DNA from: Candidatus Uhrbacteria bacterium
Lineage (GTDB): Bacteria > Patescibacteriota > Patescibacteriia > UBA9934 > GWF2-40-263
Assembly: GCA_016205995.1 (NCBI GenBank)
Contig: JACQSJ010000050.1
Span: 1 to 12,084 of the forward strand
Direction of reading: 5' to 3'
DNA: 12,084 nucleotides
The translations under genes were made by a program, and so were the position numbers. Numbering within the stretch: the first letter of the stretch is position 1; every line of letters starts with the position of its first letter. Below the pieces are notes generated by a model. That model ran no database searches. It was not told the origin of the DNA and saw only the letters and a program-made list of their open reading frames with translations. Shown one piece after another: positions 4,803 to 11,932 of this stretch.

Positions 4803-6540
4803 AGGCCGAAATTTGCAAATCCACAATCCTCACCTGCAACTGCCTGTTCCCATTCCACTCGTTCACTTGAATCTCGTATACCACATCAATGAGCAAGTCC
4901 AGCGTGAGCTTCTGTACCCAGTCTCCCAATCCAAACCCGATCGCTTCCACCAGTTTACCAGTTTGTGATTGCAAGCGCAGTTTGAGATGTCCACCGTCGC
5001 GGCCGACGCCGGAGAACGATGCGACGCGCACGCCTCGAGATACAAACAGCGGCACGGGGTTTCCCATCCCGAACGGACGAAACGCTTGCATCGCGTCGAA
5101 GAGATCCCAGCCGATATCATCAAGTGAAATCTCCGCGTCGATCGCGAGGCGTGACTCGAGATCCTCGGGCTTCAGCTCGACCGCCGCGTACTCCTTCATC
5201 ATCGCGATCGCTTTGTGGAAGCGCTCTTCCCCTGTGACAGAAAATCCGCACGCTTGCGGATGGCCGCCAAACTTATCGAGAAACTCGGACGCATGGTGCA
5301 ACGCCTTGGTGACATCAAACCCTTCGATGCTCCGTCCCGATCCGACAAATTTTTCCCCATCCTTTCCCGCAACAAACACGGGTCGGTGGTAGTCGTTGAT
5401 GAGTTTTCCCGCGACGAGTCCAACCAGTCCTGCTCCCCATCCATCCTGATACGCAACGATAAGTGATTCGCCCACAGCCTCGCCTATTTGCGCCCTGGCC
5501 TGCTCGTACATGCGTTGCGACGCTTTTTGTCGTTCAATGTTGATCTCCTGCAAGCGCATCGCAAGTGTAGTCGCGCGCAGCTCATCTTCCTCGATGAGCA
5601 GATCAAGCGCCTCGCTGGCGTGCGTCATACGCCCTGCCGCATTCAACCGCGGGCCAATCTGGAAGCCGATCGAGACCGTGTCCAGTTGTCCGATCGTTGA
5701 GCCGGCGACGTCAAGAAGTTTCTGAATCCCTTTGCGTCGCGTCTTGTTGAGGACGAGAAGTCCATACTTTTCAAGAACCCGATTTTCTTCCCTCAGGGGC
5801 ATGACATCTGTCACGGTCGCAATCGCCACAAGATCGAGAAGCCACTTTTCATGTCCCTCGGGAAACGCCGCTCCGCGACCCCGCGCCTCGTGGATGAGCG
5901 CGCTTGCCAGCTTGAACGCCACGCCAGTCCCGCACAATTGTTTATTGGGAAACGTCTCACCTGGAACAAGCGGATGGATAAGAATCGCCGAAGTCGGAAG
6001 TTCCGCAGGCATGGTGTGGTGATCGCAGACGATCGTGTCTATTCCCAACTCCTGTCCACGGTCAATGGCTGGCTTGTTGGAAATGCCGCAATCAACCGTG
6101 ATCACCAGCTTCGTATGCTCGTGGGCATCCAGGTGTTCGATGGTTTCAACCGACATCCCGTAGCCTTCCTTCTCTCGATGCGGAATGTACGTGGTGATCG
6201 CATGCTCGTTGAAGGACAGCTCCCGACAAATTTCTCGCAGTGTCGTCACGAGCACGGCTGTTCCGCATGTGCCATCCGCATCATAGTCGCCATGGATCGT
6301 GATGACCTCTCCTCGCTCAAGAGACTCGAATACGCGGCGCACGGCGCGACTCATGTTCACAAAGAGTTCCGGAGCGTAGGTATCTCGACTCCAGTCTGGT
6401 CCCAAGAAGACGTCCATGTCCTCTTGCGTTCGAACGCCACGATTCCAGAGCAGTTGCAAAATCACTCCCTCGAGTTCAGGGAATTGCCGTTTGACCTCAG
6501 GAGTGATCGGCTCGTGCACGAGCCAGCGTTTGGTATCCAT
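4789..6540 (-). CDS. recJ: Single-stranded-DNA 5'-3' exonuclease RecJ
   Basis: A DHH-family phosphoesterase that degrades single-stranded DNA from the 5' end in recombination and mismatch repair. Length is 583 residues, normal for bacterial RecJ. Seen: HGDYDADGTCG (D85, D87, D89), VITVDCGIS (D150), VCDHH (D173-H175), GPRLNAAGRM (about 297-305), then the DHHA1 domain with SGRSIEGFDV and KFGGHPQACGFS (GGH 425-427), and a C-terminal OB-like part beginning FRPFGMGNPVPLFV. The frame stays open 66 nt further upstream, but the ATG at 6540 is preferred because it overlaps the stop of the small upstream gene (TAATG) and gives the usual MDTKRWLV start. The C-terminal tail ISASPPF and the stop codon come from a palindromic repeat, so the native end was probably altered by that insertion. 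Confidence 0.95.
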   Translation of the reverse strand: MDTKRWLVHEPITPEVKRQFPELEGVILQLLWNRGVRTQEDMDVFLGPDWSRDTYAPELFVNMSRAVRRVFESLERGEVITIHGDYDADGTCGTAVLVTTLREICRELSFNEHAITTYIPHREKEGYGMSVETIEHLDAHEHTKLVITVDCGISNKPAIDRGQELGIDTIVCDHHTMPAELPTSAILIHPLVPGETFPNKQLCGTGVAFKLASALIHEARGRGAAFPEGHEKWLLDLVAIATVTDVMPLREENRVLEKYGLLVLNKTRRKGIQKLLDVAGSTIGQLDTVSIGFQIGPRLNAAGRMTHASEALDLLIEEDELRATTLAMRLQEINIERQKASQRMYEQARAQIGEAVGESLIVAYQDGWGAGLVGLVAGKLINDYHRPVFVAGKDGEKFVGSGRSIEGFDVTKALHHASEFLDKFGGHPQACGFSVTGEERFHKAIAMMKEYAAVELKPEDLESRLAIDAEISLDDIGWDLFDAMQAFRPFGMGNPVPLFVSRGVRVASFSGVGRDGGHLKLRLQSQTGKLVEAIGFGLGDWVQKLTLDLLIDVVYEIQVNEWNGNRQLQVRIVDLQISASPPF

Positions 6541-6635
6541 TAGTACCCAAAGGAGAAGCTCAACAACACCATGCTGAGGATCACCATGACGCCGACGATC
6601 GTCCAAAAAATTCGAGCCATCGATGGTCGTTTCAT
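6540..6635 (-). CDS. Small single-pass membrane peptide between lepA and recJ (31 aa)
   Basis: An ORF too short for most gene finders. It begins with a short basic segment (MKRPSMAR), continues with a hydrophobic helix (IFWTIVGVMVILSMVLLSF) and ends FGY. This is the pattern of a single transmembrane segment with the N-terminus inside by the positive-inside rule. Its ATG overlaps the lepA stop (ATGA) and its TAA overlaps the recJ start (TAATG). Both junctions match the overlap style of the other genes here, which is the main support that it is translated. I do not recognise a named family; function is unknown. It could alternatively be a coupling ORF that keeps ribosomes on the message between lepA and recJ. 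Confidence 0.6.
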   Translation of the reverse strand: MKRPSMARIFWTIVGVMVILSMVLLSFSFGY

Positions 6636-8488
6636 GAATCTCGTTTTAACACTTTCAAGTAGGCATTGGTGGGGATGCTCACGCGGCCTTTGCCGATCGC
6701 CGCCATCTTCGCCTTGCCTTTCTTTTGCTTTTCGAGCAACTTGCGTTTGCGTGTCACGTCTCCGCCGTAGAGACCGGCCGTCACGTCTTTGCGCATCGCG
6801 GAAATGCGCTCCGATGCCACGACCTTTCCGCCCACACTTGCCTGCAGCTTAATCACGAAATTTTGGCGAGGGATGGAATCTTTCAACACAGTTACCACGC
6901 GTCTGCCCACACGCTCTGCCTCATCGCGATACACCAACGTCGAGAACGCATCCACGGCTTCCTCGGCAACGAGAATATCCATCTTCACCACGTCTGCCGC
7001 ACGATAATCGATCACCTCATAATTGAGTGACGCATATCCTGCCGAGAGACTCTTGAGCTTATCGTAAAAGTCCACGATGATCATGGCAAGCGGAATCTGA
7101 TAGTGGAGAATGGCGCGATCGCCCGCGAGATATTCCGTGGTCTCGTAGACCCCTCGTCGCTCCTGCAAGAGCTGCATGATCGCGCCGATATAGGAGCTGG
7201 GCGTCACCATGTCCACCTTCACCCATGGCTCGCGAATGACCTCAATGTGCGAGGGGTCAGGAAGCTCAAGCGGGCTCTTGATCACGATCGTCTCGCCGCG
7301 ACGCATGACCACCTCGTAGGCAACAGAAGGAACGGTCACGACCAGATTGATATCGAACTCGCGCTCAAGTCGCTCTTTCAAAATCTCCAGGTGCAACATC
7401 CCCAGGAGTCCACAACGGAATCCAAATCCAAGCGCGGGCGAATGCTCTGACTCGTACACAAGAGCGGAGTCGTTGAGCTTCAAACGCTCCATGGCCTCGC
7501 GCAATTTGTGAAAGTCATCTCCTTCTTGCGGGAACACGCCTGCGTACACCATGGGCTTCACCACTTTATAGCCAGGCAACGCGGGAGGAAGATGCTCGCT
7601 GGGGGTCGTAATCGTATCTCCCACGCGACAGCCACCGAGTTCCTTGAGTCCTGTCACGATGTAGCCTATCTGGCCGGTCTCGAGGATATCCGCGGCTTTC
7701 AATCCGCCTGGCGTGAGGGCGCCTGTTTCCAGTACCTGGATATCCGCGCCGGTGGCGATCATCTTTACCTTCTTGCCTTTGTGGAGCGCTCCGTCCATCA
7801 CGCGAACATACGCCATGACTCCACGATAGTCGTCGTAGAAGGAATCGAAAATGAGAGCGCGCGTCTGGGCAGACGGATCTCCCGCGGGTGGAGGAATCCG
7901 CTCAACGATGGCATCTAGCAGTTCCATCACACCCTGACCCGTCTTCCCACTCACCGCCAAAATCTCCTCGGGCTTGCAACCGATAAGAGAGACAAGCTCC
8001 TGCGTGCGCGCCGGGATGTCCGCGGCTGGGAGGTCGATCTTGTTGAGAACAGGAATGATCTCGAGATTTTCTTCCAGCGCGAGGTACAAGTTTCCGATCG
8101 TCTGCGCCTGCACTCCCTGCGTGGCATCAACAAGAAGGATCGCTCCTTCAACCGCCGCGAGCGACCGGCTCACCTCGTAGGTGAAGTCGACGTGTCCAGG
8201 TGTGTCGATGAGATTCAACACGTACATCCCCCCCCTTACCAAGGGGGGGCTAGGGGGGGTTGCCACTGTGGTGTACTCGTACGTCATGCGCGCGGGCGTG
8301 AGCTTAATCGTAATCCCCCGCTCGCGCTCAATGTCCATGGAGTCGAGGATCTGTTCCTTCATCTTTCGCTTGTCCACCGAGCCCGTTAACTCCAAAAGTC
8401 GATCCGCGAGGGTCGACTTTCCGTGATCGATATGGGCGATGATGCAAAAGTTCCGGATGTGCGCTTGATCCATCATAATCACGCCCAT
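6632..8488 (-). CDS. lepA: Elongation factor 4 (LepA), ribosome-associated GTPase
   Basis: A translational GTPase with proposed roles in back-translocation, stress translation and initiation or ribosome assembly. Of 618 residues, G1 is AHIDHGKS (18-25), switch I RERGITIK (55-62), G3 DTPGHVDF (95-102), G4 NKID (149-152), then domain II, the EF-G-like domains (LRCGLLGMLHLEI-type segment, VPSVAYEVV) and the LepA-specific C-terminal domain ending MAAIGKGRVSIPTNAYLKVLKRDS. In the loop between switch I and G3 a palindromic repeat (8228-8261) adds TPPSPPLVRGGM, about nine residues more than E. coli LepA. The start is uncertain: ATGs at 8488, 8476 and 8473 are in frame, and a TAGGAT box (8492-8487) overlapping the first would favour 8476. 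Its stop overlaps the small peptide gene. Confidence 0.96.
   Translation of the reverse strand: MGVIMMDQAHIRNFCIIAHIDHGKSTLADRLLELTGSVDKRKMKEQILDSMDIERERGITIKLTPARMTYEYTTVATPPSPPLVRGGMYVLNLIDTPGHVDFTYEVSRSLAAVEGAILLVDATQGVQAQTIGNLYLALEENLEIIPVLNKIDLPAADIPARTQELVSLIGCKPEEILAVSGKTGQGVMELLDAIVERIPPPAGDPSAQTRALIFDSFYDDYRGVMAYVRVMDGALHKGKKVKMIATGADIQVLETGALTPGGLKAADILETGQIGYIVTGLKELGGCRVGDTITTPSEHLPPALPGYKVVKPMVYAGVFPQEGDDFHKLREAMERLKLNDSALVYESEHSPALGFGFRCGLLGMLHLEILKERLEREFDINLVVTVPSVAYEVVMRRGETIVIKSPLELPDPSHIEVIREPWVKVDMVTPSSYIGAIMQLLQERRGVYETTEYLAGDRAILHYQIPLAMIIVDFYDKLKSLSAGYASLNYEVIDYRAADVVKMDILVAEEAVDAFSTLVYRDEAERVGRRVVTVLKDSIPRQNFVIKLQASVGGKVVASERISAMRKDVTAGLYGGDVTRKRKLLEKQKKGKAKMAAIGKGRVSIPTNAYLKVLKRDS
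8228..8261. repeat. Palindromic repeat A, copy 4, in frame inside lepA
   Basis: Stem CCCCCCCTT/AAGGGGGGG (8229-8237 and 8241-8249), loop ACC, tail CTAGGGGGGGTT. It is read on the minus strand in the same orientation and codon register as the ligA copy, giving PPSPPLVRGG against TPSPSLKRRG. Confidence 0.85.
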
Positions 8489-8539
8489 CCTAGCGGAAGT
8501 TAGACGTCTCGTCGAATCTGGGATCCACCGAATCTGGGG
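8487..8539 (-). promoter_or_regulatory. Possible lepA promoter with two direct repeats
   Basis: The 56-bp gap before lepA holds a TAGGAT -10-like box (8492-8487) that overlaps the first in-frame ATG. It also has two identical 10-bp direct repeats CGAATCTGGG (8513-8522 and 8529-8538, 16 bp apart start to start). The second is part of a palindrome AATCTGG/CCAGATT reaching into the stop region of the upstream gene, and a small palindrome AGACGTCT lies at 8502-8509. These could be operator half-sites. There is no good -35. Confidence 0.35.
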
Positions 8540-8544
8540 CCAGA

Positions 8545-9912
8545 TTAAATCTCATGGCTGCTCTGGTATTCTGGCACGGTCACCTCGGTTCCCAGCGCGT
8601 GGCGCAGATGTGTGGCAAAGACCTCCTTGGCCTCGGGGTCGCCGTGCACGAGAAAAATTTTGCGTGGAATTTTGCCGTCTTCGGGCGTGAGCCAGCGCGT
8701 GAGCTTGTTCATGTCGGCATGGGCGGAGAACGCCCCGATCGCGCTCACCTGGGCGTGGACCTCGACGTCCTCCCCGAAAATGCGAACCCGCTTTGCCCCT
8801 TCGTACAAGCGTCGGCCAATCGTCCCCTGGGCCTGATAGCCAATGATGAGCAGGCGGCTATTCTTGTTGGGAAGATAGCGGATAAGGTGGTGCATGATCC
8901 GTCCGCCGGACATCATGCCCGAACCGGCGATGATAATTTTGGGCGGCACCGCGTCGTTGATGAGTTTGGATTCAGCCACGGTGAGCGTCTCGCGCAAATT
9001 CGGGAAGCTGAAAAAATCCTTGTCCGGATCGTCCATGACCGACGTGTCAAACTTCAGGAACTGCTTAAAGTGGCGATAGAGCGCCGTGGCCTTAATCGCC
9101 ATGGGGCTGTCAAGGTAGATTGGAATCTTTGTGTGGAGGTCTTGCAGGAGCAGGCGATTGATCTCGTAGAGGAGCTCCTGGGTGCGCTCGATCGAGAACG
9201 CGGGGATCATGAGCACCCCTCGCTCCTTGATGATCGCCTTAATCGCCTCGCGCAATTTATCGCTGCGCGTGCTCATGGGCTCGTGCTCGCGGTGGCCGTA
9301 GGTGGATTCACAAATGACGACGTCGGCGTGGGAGATCGGCTCGGTCGCGGGCAAGATCGGCACATCGTCATTGCCGATGTCGCCAGAAAACACCACCCGC
9401 TGTCCTTCCGCATCCACGGAAATGTAACTCGAGCCCAGCACGTGACCGGCCTCGTGGAAGACGACCGTGATCCCCGGTGCGAACTCGACGTGCTCGTGGT
9501 ACGTGACGCTTGTCACTTGCGCAAACGCCGCTTCCAGATCCTCCAACTCGTAGAGCACAGAGCTTCCACACTTCTGTGCCTCCTCCTTCATGATGTGGTA
9601 TGCATCCTCAAGCACCAGCTTTGCCAGACCCACGCACGGTTCCACCATGTAGATGGGGCCGCGAAACCCCTCCTTCACAAGCTTCGGGAGCCGTCCGGTG
9701 TGGTCGGCATGGGGGTGGGAAATAAAAACGGCCTCGATCGCAGAAGCGTCAAAGCCAAAGGCCTGGAGATTTTTACTGCCGCACATGTGCTCCCCTTGAA
9801 ACATTCCACAGTCAAACAGAATCGCGTGAGGTTTGCCATCCGAATCAAGCATCTCGAGCCGATGGCACGATCCGGTCACCTCACGCGCGGCGCCGTGAAA
9901 GGAAAGCTTCAT
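8545..9912 (-). CDS. Metallo-beta-lactamase/beta-CASP ribonuclease (CPSF73/YSH1-like)
   Basis: A 455-residue two-zinc RNA nuclease-type protein. Metal ligands: HPHADH (H66, H68, D70, H71), H157 in EAGHVLGSS and D178 in SGDIGND. The beta-CASP markers follow: motif A acidic residue E202 in CESTYG, motif B H398 in FSAHAD and motif C H423 in FLVHGDPEA. AFSIERTQELLYEI and IIAGSGMMSGGRIMHHL are also characteristic of the CPSF73-like branch. By family it would act in RNA processing or decay, but the RNase J branch has a different domain layout, so exonuclease activity is not implied. The ATG overlaps the VKOR stop (ATGA), making this the third gene of the disulfide operon; the functional reason is unclear. 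No Shine-Dalgarno is visible. Confidence 0.92.
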   Translation of the reverse strand: MKLSFHGAAREVTGSCHRLEMLDSDGKPHAILFDCGMFQGEHMCGSKNLQAFGFDASAIEAVFISHPHADHTGRLPKLVKEGFRGPIYMVEPCVGLAKLVLEDAYHIMKEEAQKCGSSVLYELEDLEAAFAQVTSVTYHEHVEFAPGITVVFHEAGHVLGSSYISVDAEGQRVVFSGDIGNDDVPILPATEPISHADVVICESTYGHREHEPMSTRSDKLREAIKAIIKERGVLMIPAFSIERTQELLYEINRLLLQDLHTKIPIYLDSPMAIKATALYRHFKQFLKFDTSVMDDPDKDFFSFPNLRETLTVAESKLINDAVPPKIIIAGSGMMSGGRIMHHLIRYLPNKNSRLLIIGYQAQGTIGRRLYEGAKRVRIFGEDVEVHAQVSAIGAFSAHADMNKLTRWLTPEDGKIPRKIFLVHGDPEAKEVFATHLRHALGTEVTVPEYQSSHEI

Positions 9913-10340
9913 ACGCGTTCAGATCGATAATTCAGGGAGGCAAGAACGGCTATCGCGGCCATGAGCGCTTGGGACGTCAAGCATACGATGCACCACGCGT
10001 ACAAGACAAACGCCTCCAGTCCGGAGAGGTACAGAGAAAAAAGGAATCCGCCCCAGGCGGCCACGAGCAGGAACATCGAGAGCTGGCGGTCACTGGGGTT
10101 TTTCCCCTTCACGACCGCGGCGAGAAAGATAAACAGGTAGCCGACGATCCCAATGGCAGCGATGGGAATGCCGAAGAGTTCTGAATACGGCCCTTGGTTT
10201 ACAATGTCGCAGCTGAAGGTGTCATTCAAGTTACAAAAGGCACCCGAAGTAAACCCCGTCTTATGCAGGAGCGAATAAACCGAGAGGGCGATGCCCACAA
10301 GTGCGAGACCCGCGATCCACTTGACGTATGGCTTGGTCAT
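9909..10340 (-). CDS. Vitamin K epoxide reductase family protein (DsbB-like)
   Basis: A 143-residue integral membrane protein that passes electrons from an oxidised or reduced thioredoxin partner to quinone, replacing DsbB in many bacteria. Seen: an N-terminal membrane helix (YVKWIAGLALVGIALSVYSL), the loop cysteine pair in FCNLNDTFSCDIV, GPYSELFGIPIAAIGIVGYL, two further helices, and the active-site CxxC in YAWCIVC near the periplasmic end of the last helix. The frame is open further upstream, but that stretch lies within the previous gene and is not VKOR-like. The ATG at 10340 overlaps the preceding stop (ATGA) and gives a normal VKOR length. In cyanobacteria and others a VKOR domain is fused to a thioredoxin domain like the product of the upstream gene; here the two are separate, coupled genes. 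Confidence 0.93.
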   Translation of the reverse strand: MTKPYVKWIAGLALVGIALSVYSLLHKTGFTSGAFCNLNDTFSCDIVNQGPYSELFGIPIAAIGIVGYLFIFLAAVVKGKNPSDRQLSMFLLVAAWGGFLFSLYLSGLEAFVLYAWCIVCLTSQALMAAIAVLASLNYRSERV

Positions 10341-10723
10341 AGAGGGCATCCTGATTTCTGGGCGAGCGCCTCCAGCGTCTGCTCGCCGCTCACGCGTGAC
10401 CCATCGGCAAAGTCCCAAGTGGGGTACCCTTCGATGCCGGCGTCGCGGCACGTCTGGTTCATGGTACGCGCGGCCGTGGAGCACTCGATGTAGTTCACGT
10501 AATCAAACGCACTGCCGAAGACGTCTTTCTGACGGCTGCAATGCGGACACCACCAGGCGCCATACATCGTGACGCCAGAATCGGTCAAGCACTGGGCAAA
10601 CCCGTCATAAGGCGAAGGGGCGTTCTGCCCGACGGAATTATTTGCTGCAAACACGACCAGGCCGACGACCACAAGAACCGAGGCGCCGTAGAGATAATAG
10701 GAAGATTGTTTCGATTTTGACAT
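10337..10723 (-). CDS. Membrane-anchored DsbA-like thioredoxin-fold oxidoreductase
   Basis: 128 residues with a short basic N-terminus (MSKSKQ), one transmembrane anchor (YLYGASVLVVVGLVVFAA) and an extracytoplasmic thioredoxin-like domain. The active site is YGAWWCPHCSRQK, with a CPHC motif identical in dipeptide to DsbA. The cis-Pro region is IEGYPTWDF, and further cysteines occur in YIECS, QTCRD and SGCPL. This closely resembles the thioredoxin domain fused to VKOR in cyanobacteria, so it is most likely the thiol oxidase recharged by the next gene. An in-frame ATG at 10747 lies upstream of the TATACT box (10737-10732), so the ATG at 10723, 8 nt after that box, is preferred. It is the first gene of the VKOR/RNase operon and divergent from dus. 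Confidence 0.9.
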   Translation of the reverse strand: MSKSKQSSYYLYGASVLVVVGLVVFAANNSVGQNAPSPYDGFAQCLTDSGVTMYGAWWCPHCSRQKDVFGSAFDYVNYIECSTAARTMNQTCRDAGIEGYPTWDFADGSRVSGEQTLEALAQKSGCPL

Positions 10724-10731
10724 ACGGGGAT

Positions 10732-10739
10732 AGTATACT
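10732..10739. promoter_or_regulatory. Symmetric -10 element AGTATACT shared by divergent genes
   Basis: AGTATACT is its own reverse complement, so it offers TATACT on both strands (plus 10734-10739, minus 10737-10732). On the minus strand it lies 8 nt before the DsbA-like ATG, predicting a leaderless mRNA; on the plus strand it lies 37 nt before the dus ATG. A perfect TTGACA at 10717-10722 is only 11 bp from the plus box, too close to pair with it. Confidence 0.55.
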
Positions 10740-10776
10740 TGATGCAAATCGATTTTTCGAGTAGCCTCCTGTGGTT

Positions 10777-11907
10777 ATGCATCTTGACTGGTCCATCCTC
10801 CCGCGCCCCATTATCGCGCTCTCTCCCATGGCAGACATGACGGACAGCGCGTTTTGTCGTACGGTGCGGAGTCTTTGTCATCCCGACGACCAACGGGAGG
10901 AGGGATCTCCGCATTTGGAGATCCCTCGTCGTTTCACTCCTCGGGATGACAGGGGGTTGAATCGGGAGGACAAAAAAAGAAAACTCATCCTCTTCCGTGA
11001 GATGGTCAGTGCTGAAGCCGTCGTGCGTGGCAACGACAAGACACTTACCATGACCGACATCCATGAGGACGAGCGGCCACTTGTGCAACAGCTCTTTGGC
11101 AGCAACCCTGCGACCATGGCCGAGGCTGTGCGTATCCTCGAGGAGGCGCATCACCCCGAGGGCTTTGACGTGAACATGGGCTGCCCTGTCTACAAAATCG
11201 TGAACAACTTTAACGGCGCCGCGCTGATGAGGGAACCTGAGCTTGCAACGAAGATTATCCGAGCAATGAAAGCGGCCACACGCCTTCCTGTGTCGATCAA
11301 AATCCGCGCCGGCTGGGACAATCCGCGAGAATGCATCGAGTTCTCCAAAGTCGTCGAGGCTGCGGGCGCGGATCTCATCACCATGCACGGACGCACTAAG
11401 ACACAGGGCTACTCGGGAGAGTCGGACTGGAACCTGATTGGCGAAGTAAAACGCGGCCTCTCGATTCCCCTCTTAGCCAACGGCGATATCCACACGCCTC
11501 CGTTGACTTTGAAAGCGCTCGATACGACCGGTGCCGACGGCGTCCTCATCGCGCGTGGCGCCCTGGGCAACCCCTGGATCTTTTCCCAAATCGAGAACCT
11601 CCTTGATGGACGTGAACCAAAAGCCGTGACGCTTGAGGAGCGCGTGCGCGTCGTGAAACACCACTTGGCGTATCACATGGAGCAATATGGAGAACGAGGG
11701 ATCGTGACATTCCGCAAACATCTCTCGTGGTACTTCCGTGGCGTGTCCGGCGCCAAGCCGTACAAGGAGCGGCTTCACACGGCAACGAACAAGGATCAGG
11801 TCGACGCGATCCTGGATGAGATGCTGTTGCATGGACTCATGGACGGTCTCTCCACACGCGACGCCCTGCATCCACAAGCAACAGAACGTGTATTCATGAA
11901 GAAATAA
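10777..11907 (+). CDS. dus: tRNA-dihydrouridine synthase with an internal repeat insertion
   Basis: An FMN-dependent enzyme that reduces uridines in tRNA to dihydrouridine with NAD(P)H. Its 376 residues show the Dus barrel: IIALSPMADMTDSAF at the start, FREMVSAEAVVRG, GFDVNMGCPVYKIV with the catalytic Cys, SIKIRAGWD, ITMHGRTKTQGYSG, ANGDIHTP and VLIARGALGNPWIF for FMN phosphate binding, then a helical tRNA-binding tail. Between the first two motifs about 34 extra residues occur relative to E. coli DusB as I recall it; most are encoded by a long palindromic repeat (10877-10950, about residues 34-58). The frame stays intact. The ATG at 10777 is chosen over a GTG at 10771. No Shine-Dalgarno is seen. 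It is transcribed away from the disulfide operon. Confidence 0.94.
   Translation: MHLDWSILPRPIIALSPMADMTDSAFCRTVRSLCHPDDQREEGSPHLEIPRRFTPRDDRGLNREDKKRKLILFREMVSAEAVVRGNDKTLTMTDIHEDERPLVQQLFGSNPATMAEAVRILEEAHHPEGFDVNMGCPVYKIVNNFNGAALMREPELATKIIRAMKAATRLPVSIKIRAGWDNPRECIEFSKVVEAAGADLITMHGRTKTQGYSGESDWNLIGEVKRGLSIPLLANGDIHTPPLTLKALDTTGADGVLIARGALGNPWIFSQIENLLDGREPKAVTLEERVRVVKHHLAYHMEQYGERGIVTFRKHLSWYFRGVSGAKPYKERLHTATNKDQVDAILDEMLLHGLMDGLSTRDALHPQATERVFMKK
10877..10950. repeat. Long palindromic repeat B, in frame inside dus
   Basis: Outer arms GTCATCCCGA (10877-10886) and TCGGGATGAC (10941-10950), inner arms GGGATCTCC (10902-10910) and GGAGATCCC (10917-10925), loop GCATTT. The segment between outer and inner arm pairs only partly. 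It encodes roughly CHPDDQREEGSPHLEIPRR and on to DD. The same 5' arm occurs at 12066. Confidence 0.85.
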
Positions 11908-11932
11908 TACTTGTAGTGAGCGAAGTCGAACT
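11908..11932. repeat. Short intergenic element resembling a dispersed repeat
   Basis: The whole gap between dus and the next gene is ACTTGTAGTGAGCGAAGTCG followed by AACT. From memory, GTAGTGAGCGAAGTCGAA-type strings are common dispersed repeats in bacterial genomes. No second copy exists in this window, so the call rests on recognition only. There is no terminator or Shine-Dalgarno in it. Confidence 0.3.

Noticed and set aside
5851..6543. 230-codon open frame on the plus strand
   Set aside because: Antisense of recJ with no family resemblance; RecJ motifs cover the region.
6541..6606. Upstream extension of recJ to an ATG at 6606
   Set aside because: The extra 22 residues are the out-of-frame reading of the small membrane peptide gene, and the TAATG overlap supports the start at 6540.
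1463..9912. TGA recoded as glycine
   Set aside because: TGA ends several genes exactly at the following start codon, and no conserved motif requires TGA to be read through.
8554..9930. 458-codon open frame on the plus strand
   Set aside because: It is the exact antisense of the beta-CASP RNase, whose metal and beta-CASP motifs are intact; the plus-strand translation has no recognisable domain.
10341..10484. Upstream extension of the VKOR gene
   Set aside because: The added Arg-rich residues are a shadow of the DsbA-like gene; VKOR begins normally at the ATGA overlap.
10717..10722. TTGACA as -35 of dus
   Set aside because: Only 11 bp from the TATACT box, and no good -10 lies 16-18 bp downstream.
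10585..11388. 267-codon open frame on the minus strand
   Set aside because: Antisense to dus and overlapping the DsbA-like gene; low-complexity translation without a domain.
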